Part shown: piece after piece, positions 8,017 through 17,177 of the stretch
Layout of the letters: each line of letters begins with the position of its first letter
Numbering within the stretch: position 1 is the stretch's first letter
Assembly (NCBI GenBank): GCA_003164415.1
Contig: PLTK01000083.1
Location: 1 to 41,458 of the forward strand
Source of the DNA: Methanobacterium sp.
Lineage (GTDB): Archaea; Methanobacteriota; Methanobacteria; Methanobacteriales; Methanobacteriaceae
DNA: 41,458 nucleotides
Direction: 5' to 3'
Made by a program: the position numbers and the translations under genes
The notes under the pieces: generated by a model
Seen by the model: the letters and a program-made list of their open reading frames with translations, nothing else
Databases searched by the model: none
What the model was told of the DNA's origin: nothing

Positions 8017-11000
8017 TTAAATCCTATTTTCATATTTTAGTTCCTGAAATGTAATTTTAAAACTAGTACCATCACTTGTATCAACTTTTAATTTACCATC
8101 TAACTGGTTTATCAGACTATTTACAAGTTGAAGACCGAGAGTTTTCGAAGATTCCAGAACTAACTCTTCAGACATTCCTGTTCCATTGTCGGCAATGGTA
8201 AGTTCGAGTTGATCCTGATTAGACACAAGTTTAATTGTAATTTTACCAATATGTTCAGGAAATGCATATTTAACACTGTTAGTTACCAGTTCATTGATGA
8301 TAAGTCCTAATGGTATGGCTGTGTCAATATTCAAGTTTATATCATGTATCTCTAACACAGATTCGATGTCGCCATTTAAAATTCCATAGGAATAGTATAT
8401 ATCCAGTATAAGTTTCTCAATATACTCTTTGAAGTTGATATTGGTAAGACTCGAGGATTGGTATAGTTTTTCATGGATTATTGCCATACTCTTAATCCTG
8501 CCCTGACTTTCCTTTAAAACATTTATAGTTTCGTCCATATCTTCAAATTGTATCTGTAAATTCAGTAGACTGGAAATAATTTGCATATTATTTTTTACTC
8601 TATGATGAATTTCCCTTAATAGAACTTCTTTTTCGGCCAAAGATTTTTTTAATTCTTTTTCATCCCTTACTTTCTGTAAAGCCATGGTGTAAAAATGAGT
8701 AAGTCTCAGTATGGCCTCAAGATCCTTTTTAGTATAATCTCGATTTGAATTACAAATAGCAATCTGACCAACTAACTCCTCTTTCAAAATAACAGGTACC
8801 GATAGAAATCTTTCTATTTTCATATCATGATAATCAATATGATCGGGATGGGATGTTGCATTGTTGGTAAAAAATCCCCTTTTAATATTCAAGCTGTGAC
8901 CCATGAGACTCTCATATTTTCCTTCTTCTGTAAGTTTTAACATTGGTTGATTGTAATAGTTGTCTTGTGATGATGGGATCCTGGATATTAAAACCATTAC
9001 ATGGGTGTTTGGAATTATCTCACCAACAAATCCCATGCTGCTCCCTGTTAATTTTAATGATTCATTGAGTATGGTCTTTGAAATATCTTCTAAGCTGGTT
9101 TGTTTAGAAACCAAGGGGGTGTAAAGTTTATTTAATGCTTTGTTAACTTCCAGTTCCCATTTAAGATCCTGGTTCTGTTTCTTTTGTTCTGTCATATCAA
9201 CAATTGAACTTATATACTCCTCAACACCGGGTATTTTGTCCACTGTAATTTGTACATCGAATATTTTACCTTCCCTGTTAATTATCCTGGTTTCATATTC
9301 AGATGGGGCAGAATCTGGATCCATAATCCTTTTTTCGTGATACTCCAACATTAAATTTAAATCATCTGGATGTATAAATTCCATCCAGTTCATGCGTCCT
9401 TCAATTTCCATCCGGCTGTAACCTGAAAGAAGTTCTGTCTCAGAGTTGATCATTTTGATAATGCCCTCATGTCCATATATGATGGTTGCAGCCCCTGTAT
9501 TTTCAAAGATAGTCCTGTATGAATTTTCTGATATTCTAAGGGCATTTTCTGTTTTTTTACGGGCAGTAATGTCCATGAACATGCCAGATATTATATCATC
9601 TTCTAAAATGGCACTCACAAGTGCATTTACTGTTTTTCCATTCTTTCCAATGGTTTCTAATTCATAATCAGTTACCTTTCCATCTATTTTTAATTTTTGG
9701 ATCAACTGAAACCTATCTCCAGGATTTTTGTACAGCTTTATAATGTTATGCTGGTTCAAATCCATTGTAGAGTCATAGTTGTATATATTTATCATGGCAT
9801 CATTAACAAAAAGAAACTCACCATCTAAACGTGATTTAAAAACTCCTACACTGGTATAATCAACGAGATCCCTGTAATTTCTTTCGCTAATTTTTAATGC
9901 ATTTTCAGTTACTTTATGGTCTTCAAGAGATTTTGCAAGTTTTAGGTTGCTAAAACTAAGACTTGATATCATTTCAGCAAATTTTAAATAGAACCCCATT
10001 ATTGTTTCAACCCTACTTAGAGTCCATTTGGGGACTTTTTCAAATGCTTCCATATATTCTGTACAGTCAAATCCATATTTTTCAGCCTGGGCTTCAAATA
10101 TTTTCGGATCAAGAGGTTCATCTTCAAAAAAGAATTGTGCTAGAAATAAATTACCAAAATGTTTTTGACCTAGCATTATAGGAGTAACGGCTTCCCATAG
10201 GTTATTTTTACATTTGTATATTTTATATTCACCATGATTCAGACCCTGTGTCATATAAACATCACTTTCAACACAGTTCTTACAACTTTCCCTATTTATT
10301 CTATGAAAATTGGTGCATATATTCTGCCAGCCGGTTGCAACAAGGATATTACCCTCCAAATCCAAAATTCCCATACCTGTATTGGTAATATTATAAAAAT
10401 CATCCATTAACGATTGTATTTTAGGACTGTTAATGATGTTTTTAAACTCCTCCTCATCAACTTCATAATCTGGTGAAAGTATTTTATCCAACTTTAATCT
10501 TAACTTCTCCTCACTATCCTTTAATGCCTTTTCTATCCTTATACGTTCACTTATATCCCTGGCAATGGATAAAACATATTCTTCTCCCTTCATGACGAAT
10601 AAATGGGCATTGATCTCTACAGGTATGTTTCTACCATCCTTAGTCACATGTAATGAATTAAAAGTTTTCTTTTGTTCATGGTAAAGATTTTCAATATTTA
10701 AAGGTATTCTGCTGATATTTTCAAGATTATCAACATCTTGAGGGCCCATATTCATCAATTCTTCACGTGTGTAACCTAAACTTTGACATGCACGATCATT
10801 CACTTCCAAGAAGTTTCCAGGATTTTTTCCATGTAATCTATGAAGAAACATTGCATCATTGGCTTTGTTAAATACTTCTCGGAATTTTTCTTCGCTTTCA
10901 ATTAATTCTTTTCCTATATTTTTCCATTCGGTTATATCTTGTATAGTTCCATAGGCGTAGGGGCTGTGATCTTCGGTTGACATTATAATTTTAATACGCA

Positions 11001-11352
11001 CAGCCATGTGTCGAATATCTCCATTTTCTAAAATTATACGATGTTCTAATCGTGTGCCAAAAGCAGATTCTTTATTTTTTAATGATTTTTTCATATCATC
11101 TAAAAATAGCTCCACATCATCGGGATGTAAAAATCTGTTAAAATAATCCCTAGAAGACATGGTGTAACCGCCTTCTTTAACAGCCGATGTACCAATCATG
11201 GTGTAAAAACGGTCATTGAATATGTAACAGTCATTGAATATATCAAATTCCCAGCTTGCAAGATTTGCGATCTCCATAGCATTTTCTAACTGTATTTGAC
11301 TCATTTTAAGTGCTTTTTCAGTATTTAGAACATCCCTAAACTCTTTGGCCAT
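8017..11352 (-). CDS. Multi-PAS sensor histidine kinase with PocR and GAF domains (HisKA_2 type)
   Basis: A 1111-residue protein without clear membrane segments, so a cytoplasmic sensor. By eye: PAS (about 25-145), PAS (155-272), a PocR-type ligand domain (305-470) with a Cys cluster at 346, 357, 360 and 381, PAS (490-600), PAS (608-722), GAF (745-890), a HisKA_2 dimerisation helix (910-985) and a HATPase domain (1010-1107). The phospho-acceptor region reads EIHHRVKNN (likely His916), and the ATPase keeps NELVTNSVKYAF and DNGTGM. The architecture resembles other methanogen redox or metabolite sensor kinases. GGGGGA lies about nine bases upstream of the ATG. No receiver domain is fused or adjacent; the lone receiver at 39609-40007 is one possible partner. 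Confidence 0.93.
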   Translation of the reverse strand: MAKEFRDVLNTEKALKMSQIQLENAMEIANLASWEFDIFNDCYIFNDRFYTMIGTSAVKEGGYTMSSRDYFNRFLHPDDVELFLDDMKKSLKNKESAFGTRLEHRIILENGDIRHMAVRIKIIMSTEDHSPYAYGTIQDITEWKNIGKELIESEEKFREVFNKANDAMFLHRLHGKNPGNFLEVNDRACQSLGYTREELMNMGPQDVDNLENISRIPLNIENLYHEQKKTFNSLHVTKDGRNIPVEINAHLFVMKGEEYVLSIARDISERIRIEKALKDSEEKLRLKLDKILSPDYEVDEEEFKNIINSPKIQSLMDDFYNITNTGMGILDLEGNILVATGWQNICTNFHRINRESCKNCVESDVYMTQGLNHGEYKIYKCKNNLWEAVTPIMLGQKHFGNLFLAQFFFEDEPLDPKIFEAQAEKYGFDCTEYMEAFEKVPKWTLSRVETIMGFYLKFAEMISSLSFSNLKLAKSLEDHKVTENALKISERNYRDLVDYTSVGVFKSRLDGEFLFVNDAMINIYNYDSTMDLNQHNIIKLYKNPGDRFQLIQKLKIDGKVTDYELETIGKNGKTVNALVSAILEDDIISGMFMDITARKKTENALRISENSYRTIFENTGAATIIYGHEGIIKMINSETELLSGYSRMEIEGRMNWMEFIHPDDLNLMLEYHEKRIMDPDSAPSEYETRIINREGKIFDVQITVDKIPGVEEYISSIVDMTEQKKQNQDLKWELEVNKALNKLYTPLVSKQTSLEDISKTILNESLKLTGSSMGFVGEIIPNTHVMVLISRIPSSQDNYYNQPMLKLTEEGKYESLMGHSLNIKRGFFTNNATSHPDHIDYHDMKIERFLSVPVILKEELVGQIAICNSNRDYTKKDLEAILRLTHFYTMALQKVRDEKELKKSLAEKEVLLREIHHRVKNNMQIISSLLNLQIQFEDMDETINVLKESQGRIKSMAIIHEKLYQSSSLTNINFKEYIEKLILDIYYSYGILNGDIESVLEIHDINLNIDTAIPLGLIINELVTNSVKYAFPEHIGKITIKLVSNQDQLELTIADNGTGMSEELVLESSKTLGLQLVNSLINQLDGKLKVDTSDGTSFKITFQELKYENRI

Positions 11353-11581
11353 TAAAAATATTCCCCCGTATTCAGATGAAATCTTTTAATTTACAGTTTT
11401 TATAAAGAATCCATATATGAACTCAGAAACGTGAATGATATGTTACTTATCAATTCTAAGTGTATAAATTTTTTATGGTAAAGTATAAATTAATTAATGC
11501 CTATTAAACACAAGTTAAAAATATTATGTCTAATAAAATTTATAATTCCTAAAACAATAGAATAATAAGTGGTACAAAATT

Positions 11582-12715
11582 ATGGGACTCATAAAAAAAT
11601 TAATAATTACAATTATATTCCTGGTGGTTGCAATTTTATTTTTAATTGCTGCCCAAAGTACGATTGAAAATTATAACTATTCCCAATCATCCAATTTAAC
11701 ATCACAAACAGCAAATTCCACAGTTTATATTCAAAATGGAGTAACAGGCATAGTCACAATTAATGATCCTTTCCTCCACAGAACAACTAGAATAGATGTT
11801 ATATACGATCCACTAGACACGGGTTCAGGATTTATTATTAACAAGAATGGTTACATCATAACAGCTTTACATGTTATTGGTGATCTGGATTCCCTCAATA
11901 AACAGACGCTTAAAACAATGGATAGTAATGATGTGAACCGTTATGTTGAAAGAGCAGCTGTTAAAGGTTATATCTCAGAATATAATCCAGAATTAAATTC
12001 TGAAATTGCTGCTAATACATCAACAAATCCTGATAAAATTAATTCAAATATAACCGCGGACTTTCTGATCCAAAGAAATCTTATTGTTGTACAATCATCA
12101 AAACAGCTTATTAAAGTAAACCTACCCGGAACTCAAAGCACTCCGCTCAATGCTACTTTGATTGATACTGGAAATCCAAGTGCAGATGAAGATGTTGCGC
12201 TACTCAAGATCAATACACCAGTTGCAAACCTGCATCCACTAGCAGTAAATTCAAAAATACCAGTTATTTTCCAAGGTCTACACATTTATGGATATCCCGG
12301 TTTAGATAATGCTGAAAACTCCTTTACTAATCCCTCCAACATAAAACCAGAATCTTCTTCGGGATTATTAACTTCTGAAGTATTTAAAAATGGCACAAAT
12401 TCCGATACATTCGATATTAATTCGATATATGAAAACATTGCAAATTGGTTTATGTTGATTGCATTCCCTGGAACAACAACCAACAGTAATAACACATTAT
12501 ATTATGGTACCACAGCTGCTACAACACAGGGTTACAGTGGAGGACCTGTAGTTGATTCACATAATAATGTCTTAGGGATCATAATTTTTAGTATTGAATC
12601 AGATAGTGCATTTAAACAACAGTTTAGATTCACATCAAGTTTGTTCCTATCATCACAGTACATTATTCAGTTATGTAAAAAGAACCATATACCAATAAAA
12701 GTAGTGAATTCCTAA
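11582..12715 (+). CDS. Membrane-anchored trypsin-like serine protease
   Basis: A 377-residue protein with an N-terminal hydrophobic anchor (about residues 6-24), so the catalytic domain probably faces outside. A chymotrypsin-fold triad can be read: His in ITALHVIGD, Asp in DEDVALLKI and Ser in QGYSGGPVVD. The oxyanion motif is GYSGGP instead of the usual GNSGGP. It resembles the protease part of HtrA/DegP, but no PDZ domain follows. A long Asn/Ser/Thr-rich insertion separates His and Asp, typical of archaeal surface proteins. It is divergent from the sensor kinase across a 229-base spacer. Confidence 0.85.
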   Translation: MGLIKKLIITIIFLVVAILFLIAAQSTIENYNYSQSSNLTSQTANSTVYIQNGVTGIVTINDPFLHRTTRIDVIYDPLDTGSGFIINKNGYIITALHVIGDLDSLNKQTLKTMDSNDVNRYVERAAVKGYISEYNPELNSEIAANTSTNPDKINSNITADFLIQRNLIVVQSSKQLIKVNLPGTQSTPLNATLIDTGNPSADEDVALLKINTPVANLHPLAVNSKIPVIFQGLHIYGYPGLDNAENSFTNPSNIKPESSSGLLTSEVFKNGTNSDTFDINSIYENIANWFMLIAFPGTTTNSNNTLYYGTTAATTQGYSGGPVVDSHNNVLGIIIFSIESDSAFKQQFRFTSSLFLSSQYIIQLCKKNHIPIKVVNS

Positions 12716-12802
12716 AAATTCAGTTCCAACGCCATAAAAACAGATATAAGGACTGAATTATGTGCTGAAAGTAGAAAAAAATTTATAATGGAGGATCAAT
12801 TT

Positions 12803-13183
12803 ATGATGATAATTAAATCACCGCACCAAATAAATGAGACTCTTGGTCGTTTGTTAAAATTACTGGCAGAGCATGATATGACAATTTTTTCCATAATCGA
12901 TCATTCTGGTGGAGCTGCACAAGTGGGTCTTAAAATGCCCGAAACTAAACTGGTTATTTTCGGTAATCCTAAATCTGGCACCGATTTAATGCTTGCTGAT
13001 CATGACTTTTCAATAGATCTACCTCTTAAGATAGTATTAAGAAAAAATAAAGATGATACAGAAATATTATATCAAACTGTAACTGAATTAGCAATGCATT
13101 ATAATGTAAGTAGACTAAATGACTCCATTAGGAATATAGATAAAACCGTTGAAAATATGTTAGAACAGATAATTTTAAAATAA
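12803..13183 (+). CDS. DUF302 family protein
   Basis: A 126-residue soluble protein of the DUF302 family, seen in the layout of an N-terminal strand, a helix (NETLGRLLKLLAEHDMTIFSIIDH), then strands with VIFGNPKSGTDLM, and a helical end. Function is unknown; members occur alone or fused to redox proteins. The longest frame starts at ATG 12788, but GGAGG (12790-12794) lies inside it. ATG 12803 has that motif eight bases upstream and gives N-terminus MMIIKSPHQ. It sits 88 bases after the protease gene and 116 bases before the aldo/keto reductase, same strand. Confidence 0.8.
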   Translation: MMIIKSPHQINETLGRLLKLLAEHDMTIFSIIDHSGGAAQVGLKMPETKLVIFGNPKSGTDLMLADHDFSIDLPLKIVLRKNKDDTEILYQTVTELAMHYNVSRLNDSIRNIDKTVENMLEQIILK

Positions 13184-13299
13184 TTTAATTTTTATCCACA
13201 TTCATCTTTAATTTACATTTAATCTAATGTATTAAATTTATAGGAACAGCGAACTTTAGAGGTTAGTTTATCAAACTTAAGATAGGAGGATTAATTTTT

Positions 13300-14454
13300 T
13301 TGTTATACAGAAAATTTGGGAATACTGGTAAAAAAGTTTCAATACTTGGCTTTGGATGTATGAGACTTCCAATAATAAATGGAAAACCAGATAATATTAA
13401 TGAACCAGCTGCAACTGATATGATTCGTTATGCTATAGATAATGGAGTAAACTATGTTGACACGGCTTATCCGTATCATGGTTCATCTGCCCATGAAGGT
13501 GGTATGAGCGAAATTTTAGTTGGAAAAGCGTTAAAAGAAGGATACAGAGATCAAATATATCTATCCACTAAACTTCCAAGCTGGCTTGTACAAAAAAGGG
13601 AAGATTTGGAGAATTATCTTAATAAACAGCTTAAAATACTTCAAACTGATAGGATAGACTTCTATCTACTTCACGGCCTTAACAGACTTTTTTGGGATAA
13701 TTTGATAGAGTGTGATGTTTTTGAGTTTCTTGATTCTGCAATTGATGAGGGGAAAATAGGATATGCTGGTTTTTCGTTCCATGATGAGTATGAAGTTTTT
13801 AAAGATGTTGTTGATTCATATAACTGGAGTTTTTCGCAAATACAGTATAACTACATGGATCAAAATTTTCAGGCAGGGAGAGCTGGTCTTGAATATTCTG
13901 CATCAAAAAATATGGGTACAGTAATAATGGAACCACTTAGAGGTGGCTGTTTAACAAAAAACATTCCGGATGATATTAAATCCATATGGGATAATGCTCA
14001 TATCCATAGAAGTCCTGCTGAATGGGCTTTAAGATATGTTTGGGACCAGCCCCAAGTCAACGTTGTTTTAAGTGGGATGAGTACATTGGAACAAGTTGTT
14101 GAAAATATTGAAATTGCGGAACATGGGAAAGTTCACAGCCTCACAGATGGTGAGCTTGACCTTTATATAAGAGTTAAGGACGCTTACAATAGTAAAATCC
14201 ATGTAGCTTGCACCGGATGCAATTACTGTATGCCCTGTAAAATGGGGGTTGATATTCCTCTAAATCTTAACCTATTGAATGATACGTATATATACAAGAA
14301 TTTGGATAAACCAACTGGAAACTATACATTCCTAACAGCCAAAAAGATGAGTGCATCTTCATGTACAGATTGTGGTGATTGTTTAGATAAATGCACCCAA
14401 AACATTCCCATAAATAAATATCTTAAAGAAACCCGTGAAACCTTCGAGAAATGA
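13300..14454 (+). CDS. Aldo/keto reductase with C-terminal iron-sulfur motif
   Basis: A 384-residue predicted oxidoreductase of the COG1453 type. The N-terminal TIM barrel keeps the aldo/keto reductase residues: Asp and Tyr in VDTAYPYHG, Lys in STKLPSW and His in FYLLHGLN. The C-terminal part has CTGCNYCMPC and then CTDCGDCLDKC, the latter a CX2CX2CX3C motif for a 4Fe-4S cluster. A ferredoxin-like or flavin partner is plausible; the substrate is unknown. The only good start is TTG 13300, with AGGAGGA (13285-13290) nine bases upstream. Confidence 0.9.
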   Translation: MLYRKFGNTGKKVSILGFGCMRLPIINGKPDNINEPAATDMIRYAIDNGVNYVDTAYPYHGSSAHEGGMSEILVGKALKEGYRDQIYLSTKLPSWLVQKREDLENYLNKQLKILQTDRIDFYLLHGLNRLFWDNLIECDVFEFLDSAIDEGKIGYAGFSFHDEYEVFKDVVDSYNWSFSQIQYNYMDQNFQAGRAGLEYSASKNMGTVIMEPLRGGCLTKNIPDDIKSIWDNAHIHRSPAEWALRYVWDQPQVNVVLSGMSTLEQVVENIEIAEHGKVHSLTDGELDLYIRVKDAYNSKIHVACTGCNYCMPCKMGVDIPLNLNLLNDTYIYKNLDKPTGNYTFLTAKKMSASSCTDCGDCLDKCTQNIPINKYLKETRETFEK

Positions 14455-14777
14455 CCATAAATCTATTGTAGATCCCTTAATAATTTTTTATATTTTCATA
14501 ATGCGTTGTATTCGAATTTTATACATGAATTTATCTTGTCTATTTTTTTTAAAATTGAGATTATGGAATACATCTTATTTTACCATAAATTTTATTATTT
14601 ACGAATTTCAATGCTCTGTTTGTAATATCATACCATTTTGATACTTCTATCCAGAGTATACATAAAATTAAATATTTTTTTTTATTAAATTAAAGTTTAC
14701 TTTTAAAGCTAAAAGTTTTAATATATAAACTTATAAATTATTACTTTGTTATTAATTGAACTATCCAGAGGGATGCT
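14455..14777. other. AT-rich spacer with promoter of the winged-helix module
   Basis: No gene is recognised on either strand. The right end has a TATA-like stretch (AATATATAAAC, about 14718-14729) preceded by GTTTAC (14695-14700). GTTTAC also occurs upstream of the second copy of the module (around 39265), so it may be a shared operator half-site. AGAGGG before ATG 14778 is a probable ribosome-binding site. Confidence 0.4.
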
Positions 14778-15074
14778 ATGAATGATTTATTTTACTGGTT
14801 ATTTATTGGAACTAAAGGCGGTATAAATCGTATTAAAATTGTAAAATTACTCTATGAAAATCCCTACAATGCAAAAAATATTTCAGATAAACTAGAATTA
14901 AATTATAAAACTGTTAGACACCATTTAAGACTATTAGAAGAACATGATATCGTTACAACTCCTCCGGGTATCCGATATGGGGCAGTATATTTTCTAACTG
15001 AAGAGATGAAGGAAAATTATGATTTGTTAGAAAAAATTCAGGAAAAAAATAGATCTAAAGGTGAGATAGAATGA
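14778..15074 (+). CDS. Winged-helix transcriptional regulator (ArsR-like), copy 1
   Basis: A 98-residue DNA-binding protein. The core GGINRIKIVKLL, then YNAKNISDKLELNYKTVRHHL (recognition helix), then LLEEHDIV and a wing ending in YFLTEEM is a standard archaeal winged helix. It is clearly paralogous to the protein at 38943-39233, which has GGINRARII and DLDYKTIRHHI at the same positions. Its stop overlaps the start of the downstream membrane-protein gene (ATGA), so the two are translationally coupled. Probable local regulator, perhaps autoregulatory; ligand unknown. Confidence 0.85.
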   Translation: MNDLFYWLFIGTKGGINRIKIVKLLYENPYNAKNISDKLELNYKTVRHHLRLLEEHDIVTTPPGIRYGAVYFLTEEMKENYDLLEKIQEKNRSKGEIE

Positions 15075-15375
15075 AGCTAATCGTATTAAATTATACAATA
15101 GACCATCCAGTGGATATAGTATTGGGGATAGCAAATATTTGTCTAATAATTGGATTAATGAGTATTTACTGGAAAAGCTATAAGCATTATAGAACAAGAT
15201 TCTCACTAGGCTTGGTCTTATTTGCTGCATTTTACTTATCCACAATTTACTCTATGTAATAACCTTTATGGCATATCAAAATTTTTGGGGAGGGTTAGAG
15301 CATAATATTATGTTTTTGGTAAATTTAAGTGAGTTTATTGGTCTAGTAATACTTTTGAAAGTTACTCTGAGTTAG
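15071..15375 (+). pseudogene. Frameshifted small membrane protein of the winged-helix module, copy 1
   Basis: The frame from ATG 15071 stops at 15259 after 62 residues. From about 15241 the -1 frame stays open to TAG at 15375 and encodes HNLLYVITFMAYQNF and later LSEFIGLVILLKVTLS. The two pieces together align end to end with the 109-residue protein at 38576-38905: GIAN, YWxSYK and FxxGL match in the first part, and the second part matches its C-terminal QLVALIILFKIT. The simplest reading is one lost base near 15235-15242. A sequencing error or programmed frameshifting cannot be excluded. The intact product would have about four membrane helices. Confidence 0.7.
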
Positions 15376-15560
15376 TAATAGGATAAATTTTCTGTTTTTA
15401 TTCTTTTTATCTTGTATTCTATTTAGATTTTGTTCATTTGATTGTTTTTCTATGAAAAATTATTGTCAAATTATTGTATGATTCTTGTAAAATATTCATA
15501 TACAATAATTGCAATAATAATATATAATGAAATTGTATTACATTATGGAAGTGATAAAAA

Positions 15561-15908
15561 ATGTTGAAAAAAATTGTGAGTGTATTTGTGATGTTTTTGA
15601 TCCTAATGTCATTTGCAGGATTTGCAACAGCAAGTACAACAAAAAAAATCAGTTCAGTCTACTGGGATAACAACGATAATCCTGCAGTTGATAATGTTGT
15701 AATCACAATCGACACCAACATCACATACAATACTGGCAGCTACTATTCAACAACTAAAATTAACACTGTTGGTAAAGTTGAAAGCTTCAACGATACAGAA
15801 ATCAATGTTAAATGCTTTGAAACAACCAATTTCACCTATCATACACAAAAATCAGGCACTATAACTAGAATAAGCAATAGAACCTATTATCAAACACTAT
15901 ACAGATAA
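15561..15908 (+). CDS. Small exported protein, hypothetical
   Basis: A 115-residue protein with a clear Sec signal peptide: two lysines, a hydrophobic core and a probable cleavage after ATA near residue 24. The mature part is Thr/Asn/Tyr-rich and beta-rich, without cysteine pairs or a membrane anchor, so it is probably secreted or loosely surface-bound. Family not recognised. GGAAGTGAT upstream of the ATG is the likely ribosome-binding site. It is convergent with the zinc-ribbon gene that ends at 15931. Confidence 0.75.
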   Translation: MLKKIVSVFVMFLILMSFAGFATASTTKKISSVYWDNNDNPAVDNVVITIDTNITYNTGSYYSTTKINTVGKVESFNDTEINVKCFETTNFTYHTQKSGTITRISNRTYYQTLYR

Positions 15909-15930
15909 AAAAAGAAAAATATGTTAAATC

Positions 15931-16794
15931 TCATTTAAGAGATTTATAGACAGCTTCAAGTAAGTTAGTTGAGTTTTGATAAACATTTGAATCCGGAAGC
16001 CATTCTGGAATCTCGTAGACAAATACCGGAGTTCCAGTCGCAACTATTGGATCATCAACCTGTTGTATAGATGTGCCTTCAGGTTGTTGATCCGTATTCC
16101 TAGTGTAGTAATTGAAGCTTGGAAGAAGATTATGGACTGATTCACCTAAAGAAACAGATTTAGAATCCATACTAGGAGTTGCAATATAATATCCATCACT
16201 ACCATATCCCTTTTCATGGTCATGGACTATTATAACCAAGCTATAATGTGATTTTTTAATATCGGGTATAACATACTGTGCAACAAGATCCTGACCGTTA
16301 GCACGTCCCACAGAGAAGTCTGTAGGATCCTTTGTGACATTAACTTGATAATTTACAATCTCAATGTTATGGGATTGTGAATATGCTTTTACAACACCCG
16401 GTAAAACTTCTTTTGCAGAAATTTCCCTAGGGTGCATACCAGTTACAACTGCAATTACAGGACCCGTATCACCGGGCTGTGAATAAACCACCTTAGTAAC
16501 AGAACCTAAACTATTAGAGCCCAATAATGTTGTGGATTCTCCAGCATGTCCCAAATTTAATGTTAATGCAAATGCCATTAGAATAACAGGGATTATTATC
16601 AATACTGAATAAAATTTAACTCCCCTTTTTCTCTTCTTTGGCTTACCCGGGGGATTCTTTTTATAAAAATCCTTAAGGTTTTTATAAACAGTTAACTTTT
16701 CACCACAGTCACATGTGTTATCATAGTCTTCAGGTGATTCGCCTTTCTGAAGCTCATAACATTTACCACATTTATCACAGCACAAATAGGTCAC
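15931..16794 (-). CDS. Zinc-ribbon, membrane-anchored M14-like putative metallohydrolase
   Basis: A 287-residue protein in three parts. Residues 1-36 are a zinc ribbon (CDKC, signature YELQKGESPED, CDC) nearly the same as that in the protein at 5074-5787. Residues 61-79 are one membrane helix. The remainder resembles the M14 carboxypeptidase/succinylglutamate-desuccinylase fold: TGMHPREIS supplies H-x-x-E (His121, Glu124), HDHEKG (191-196) could supply the second His, and YEIPEW a catalytic Glu (261 or 264). The hydrolase call is tentative. The frame can start at TTG 16809, but that codon precedes GGAGG (16803-16807). GTG 16794 lies eight bases after it and aligns the N-terminus with its paralogue. 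Confidence 0.72.
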   Translation of the reverse strand: MTYLCCDKCGKCYELQKGESPEDYDNTCDCGEKLTVYKNLKDFYKKNPPGKPKKRKRGVKFYSVLIIIPVILMAFALTLNLGHAGESTTLLGSNSLGSVTKVVYSQPGDTGPVIAVVTGMHPREISAKEVLPGVVKAYSQSHNIEIVNYQVNVTKDPTDFSVGRANGQDLVAQYVIPDIKKSHYSLVIIVHDHEKGYGSDGYYIATPSMDSKSVSLGESVHNLLPSFNYYTRNTDQQPEGTSIQQVDDPIVATGTPVFVYEIPEWLPDSNVYQNSTNLLEAVYKSLK

Positions 16795-17177
16795 AAAAAA
16801 TTCCTCCAATAAAAAAACAAAATTATAATAGGTTATTTTTCTCTTTCTAATCTTGTAAATATAATATTTGATATTATTTAATTTTCAGTTTCCAATTAAC
16901 ATGGTTAAAATAAGTATACATTCCAAATTATTATGATATATTGAGAAATGTTATAATACCAAAACCTTTGATAATCATATAAATTAAAATATAATCAATT
17001 TATTATACATATACTTTTGGTTAAAATAATTATAGGAATATCAAGTAATATTAACCTAATTCCTATGATAATTGGATTAAAGGAACACCAGAACATTATA
17101 TAAAATGTTATAATAATTTGTTAAAATTTTAATATTAGTAACGATTAAGAAAATTTATTATTTATTTTTTATTAAAT
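16795..17177. other. AT-rich spacer with a 8-bp inverted repeat
   Basis: No gene is seen. ATAGGAAT (17032-17039) and ATTCCTAT (17059-17066) form a perfect inverted repeat with a 19-base spacer. It is far upstream of the zinc-ribbon gene and just downstream of the ABC operon, so it could be an operator or part of a transcript end; neither is established. T-rich runs near 17155-17175 on the + strand are adjacent to the ABC permease stop. Confidence 0.35.

Noticed and set aside
14435..14641. 68-codon ORF after the aldo/keto reductase
   Set aside because: It starts inside the reductase gene, has no ribosome-binding site, and is Ile/Phe/Leu-rich as expected of AT-rich spacer.
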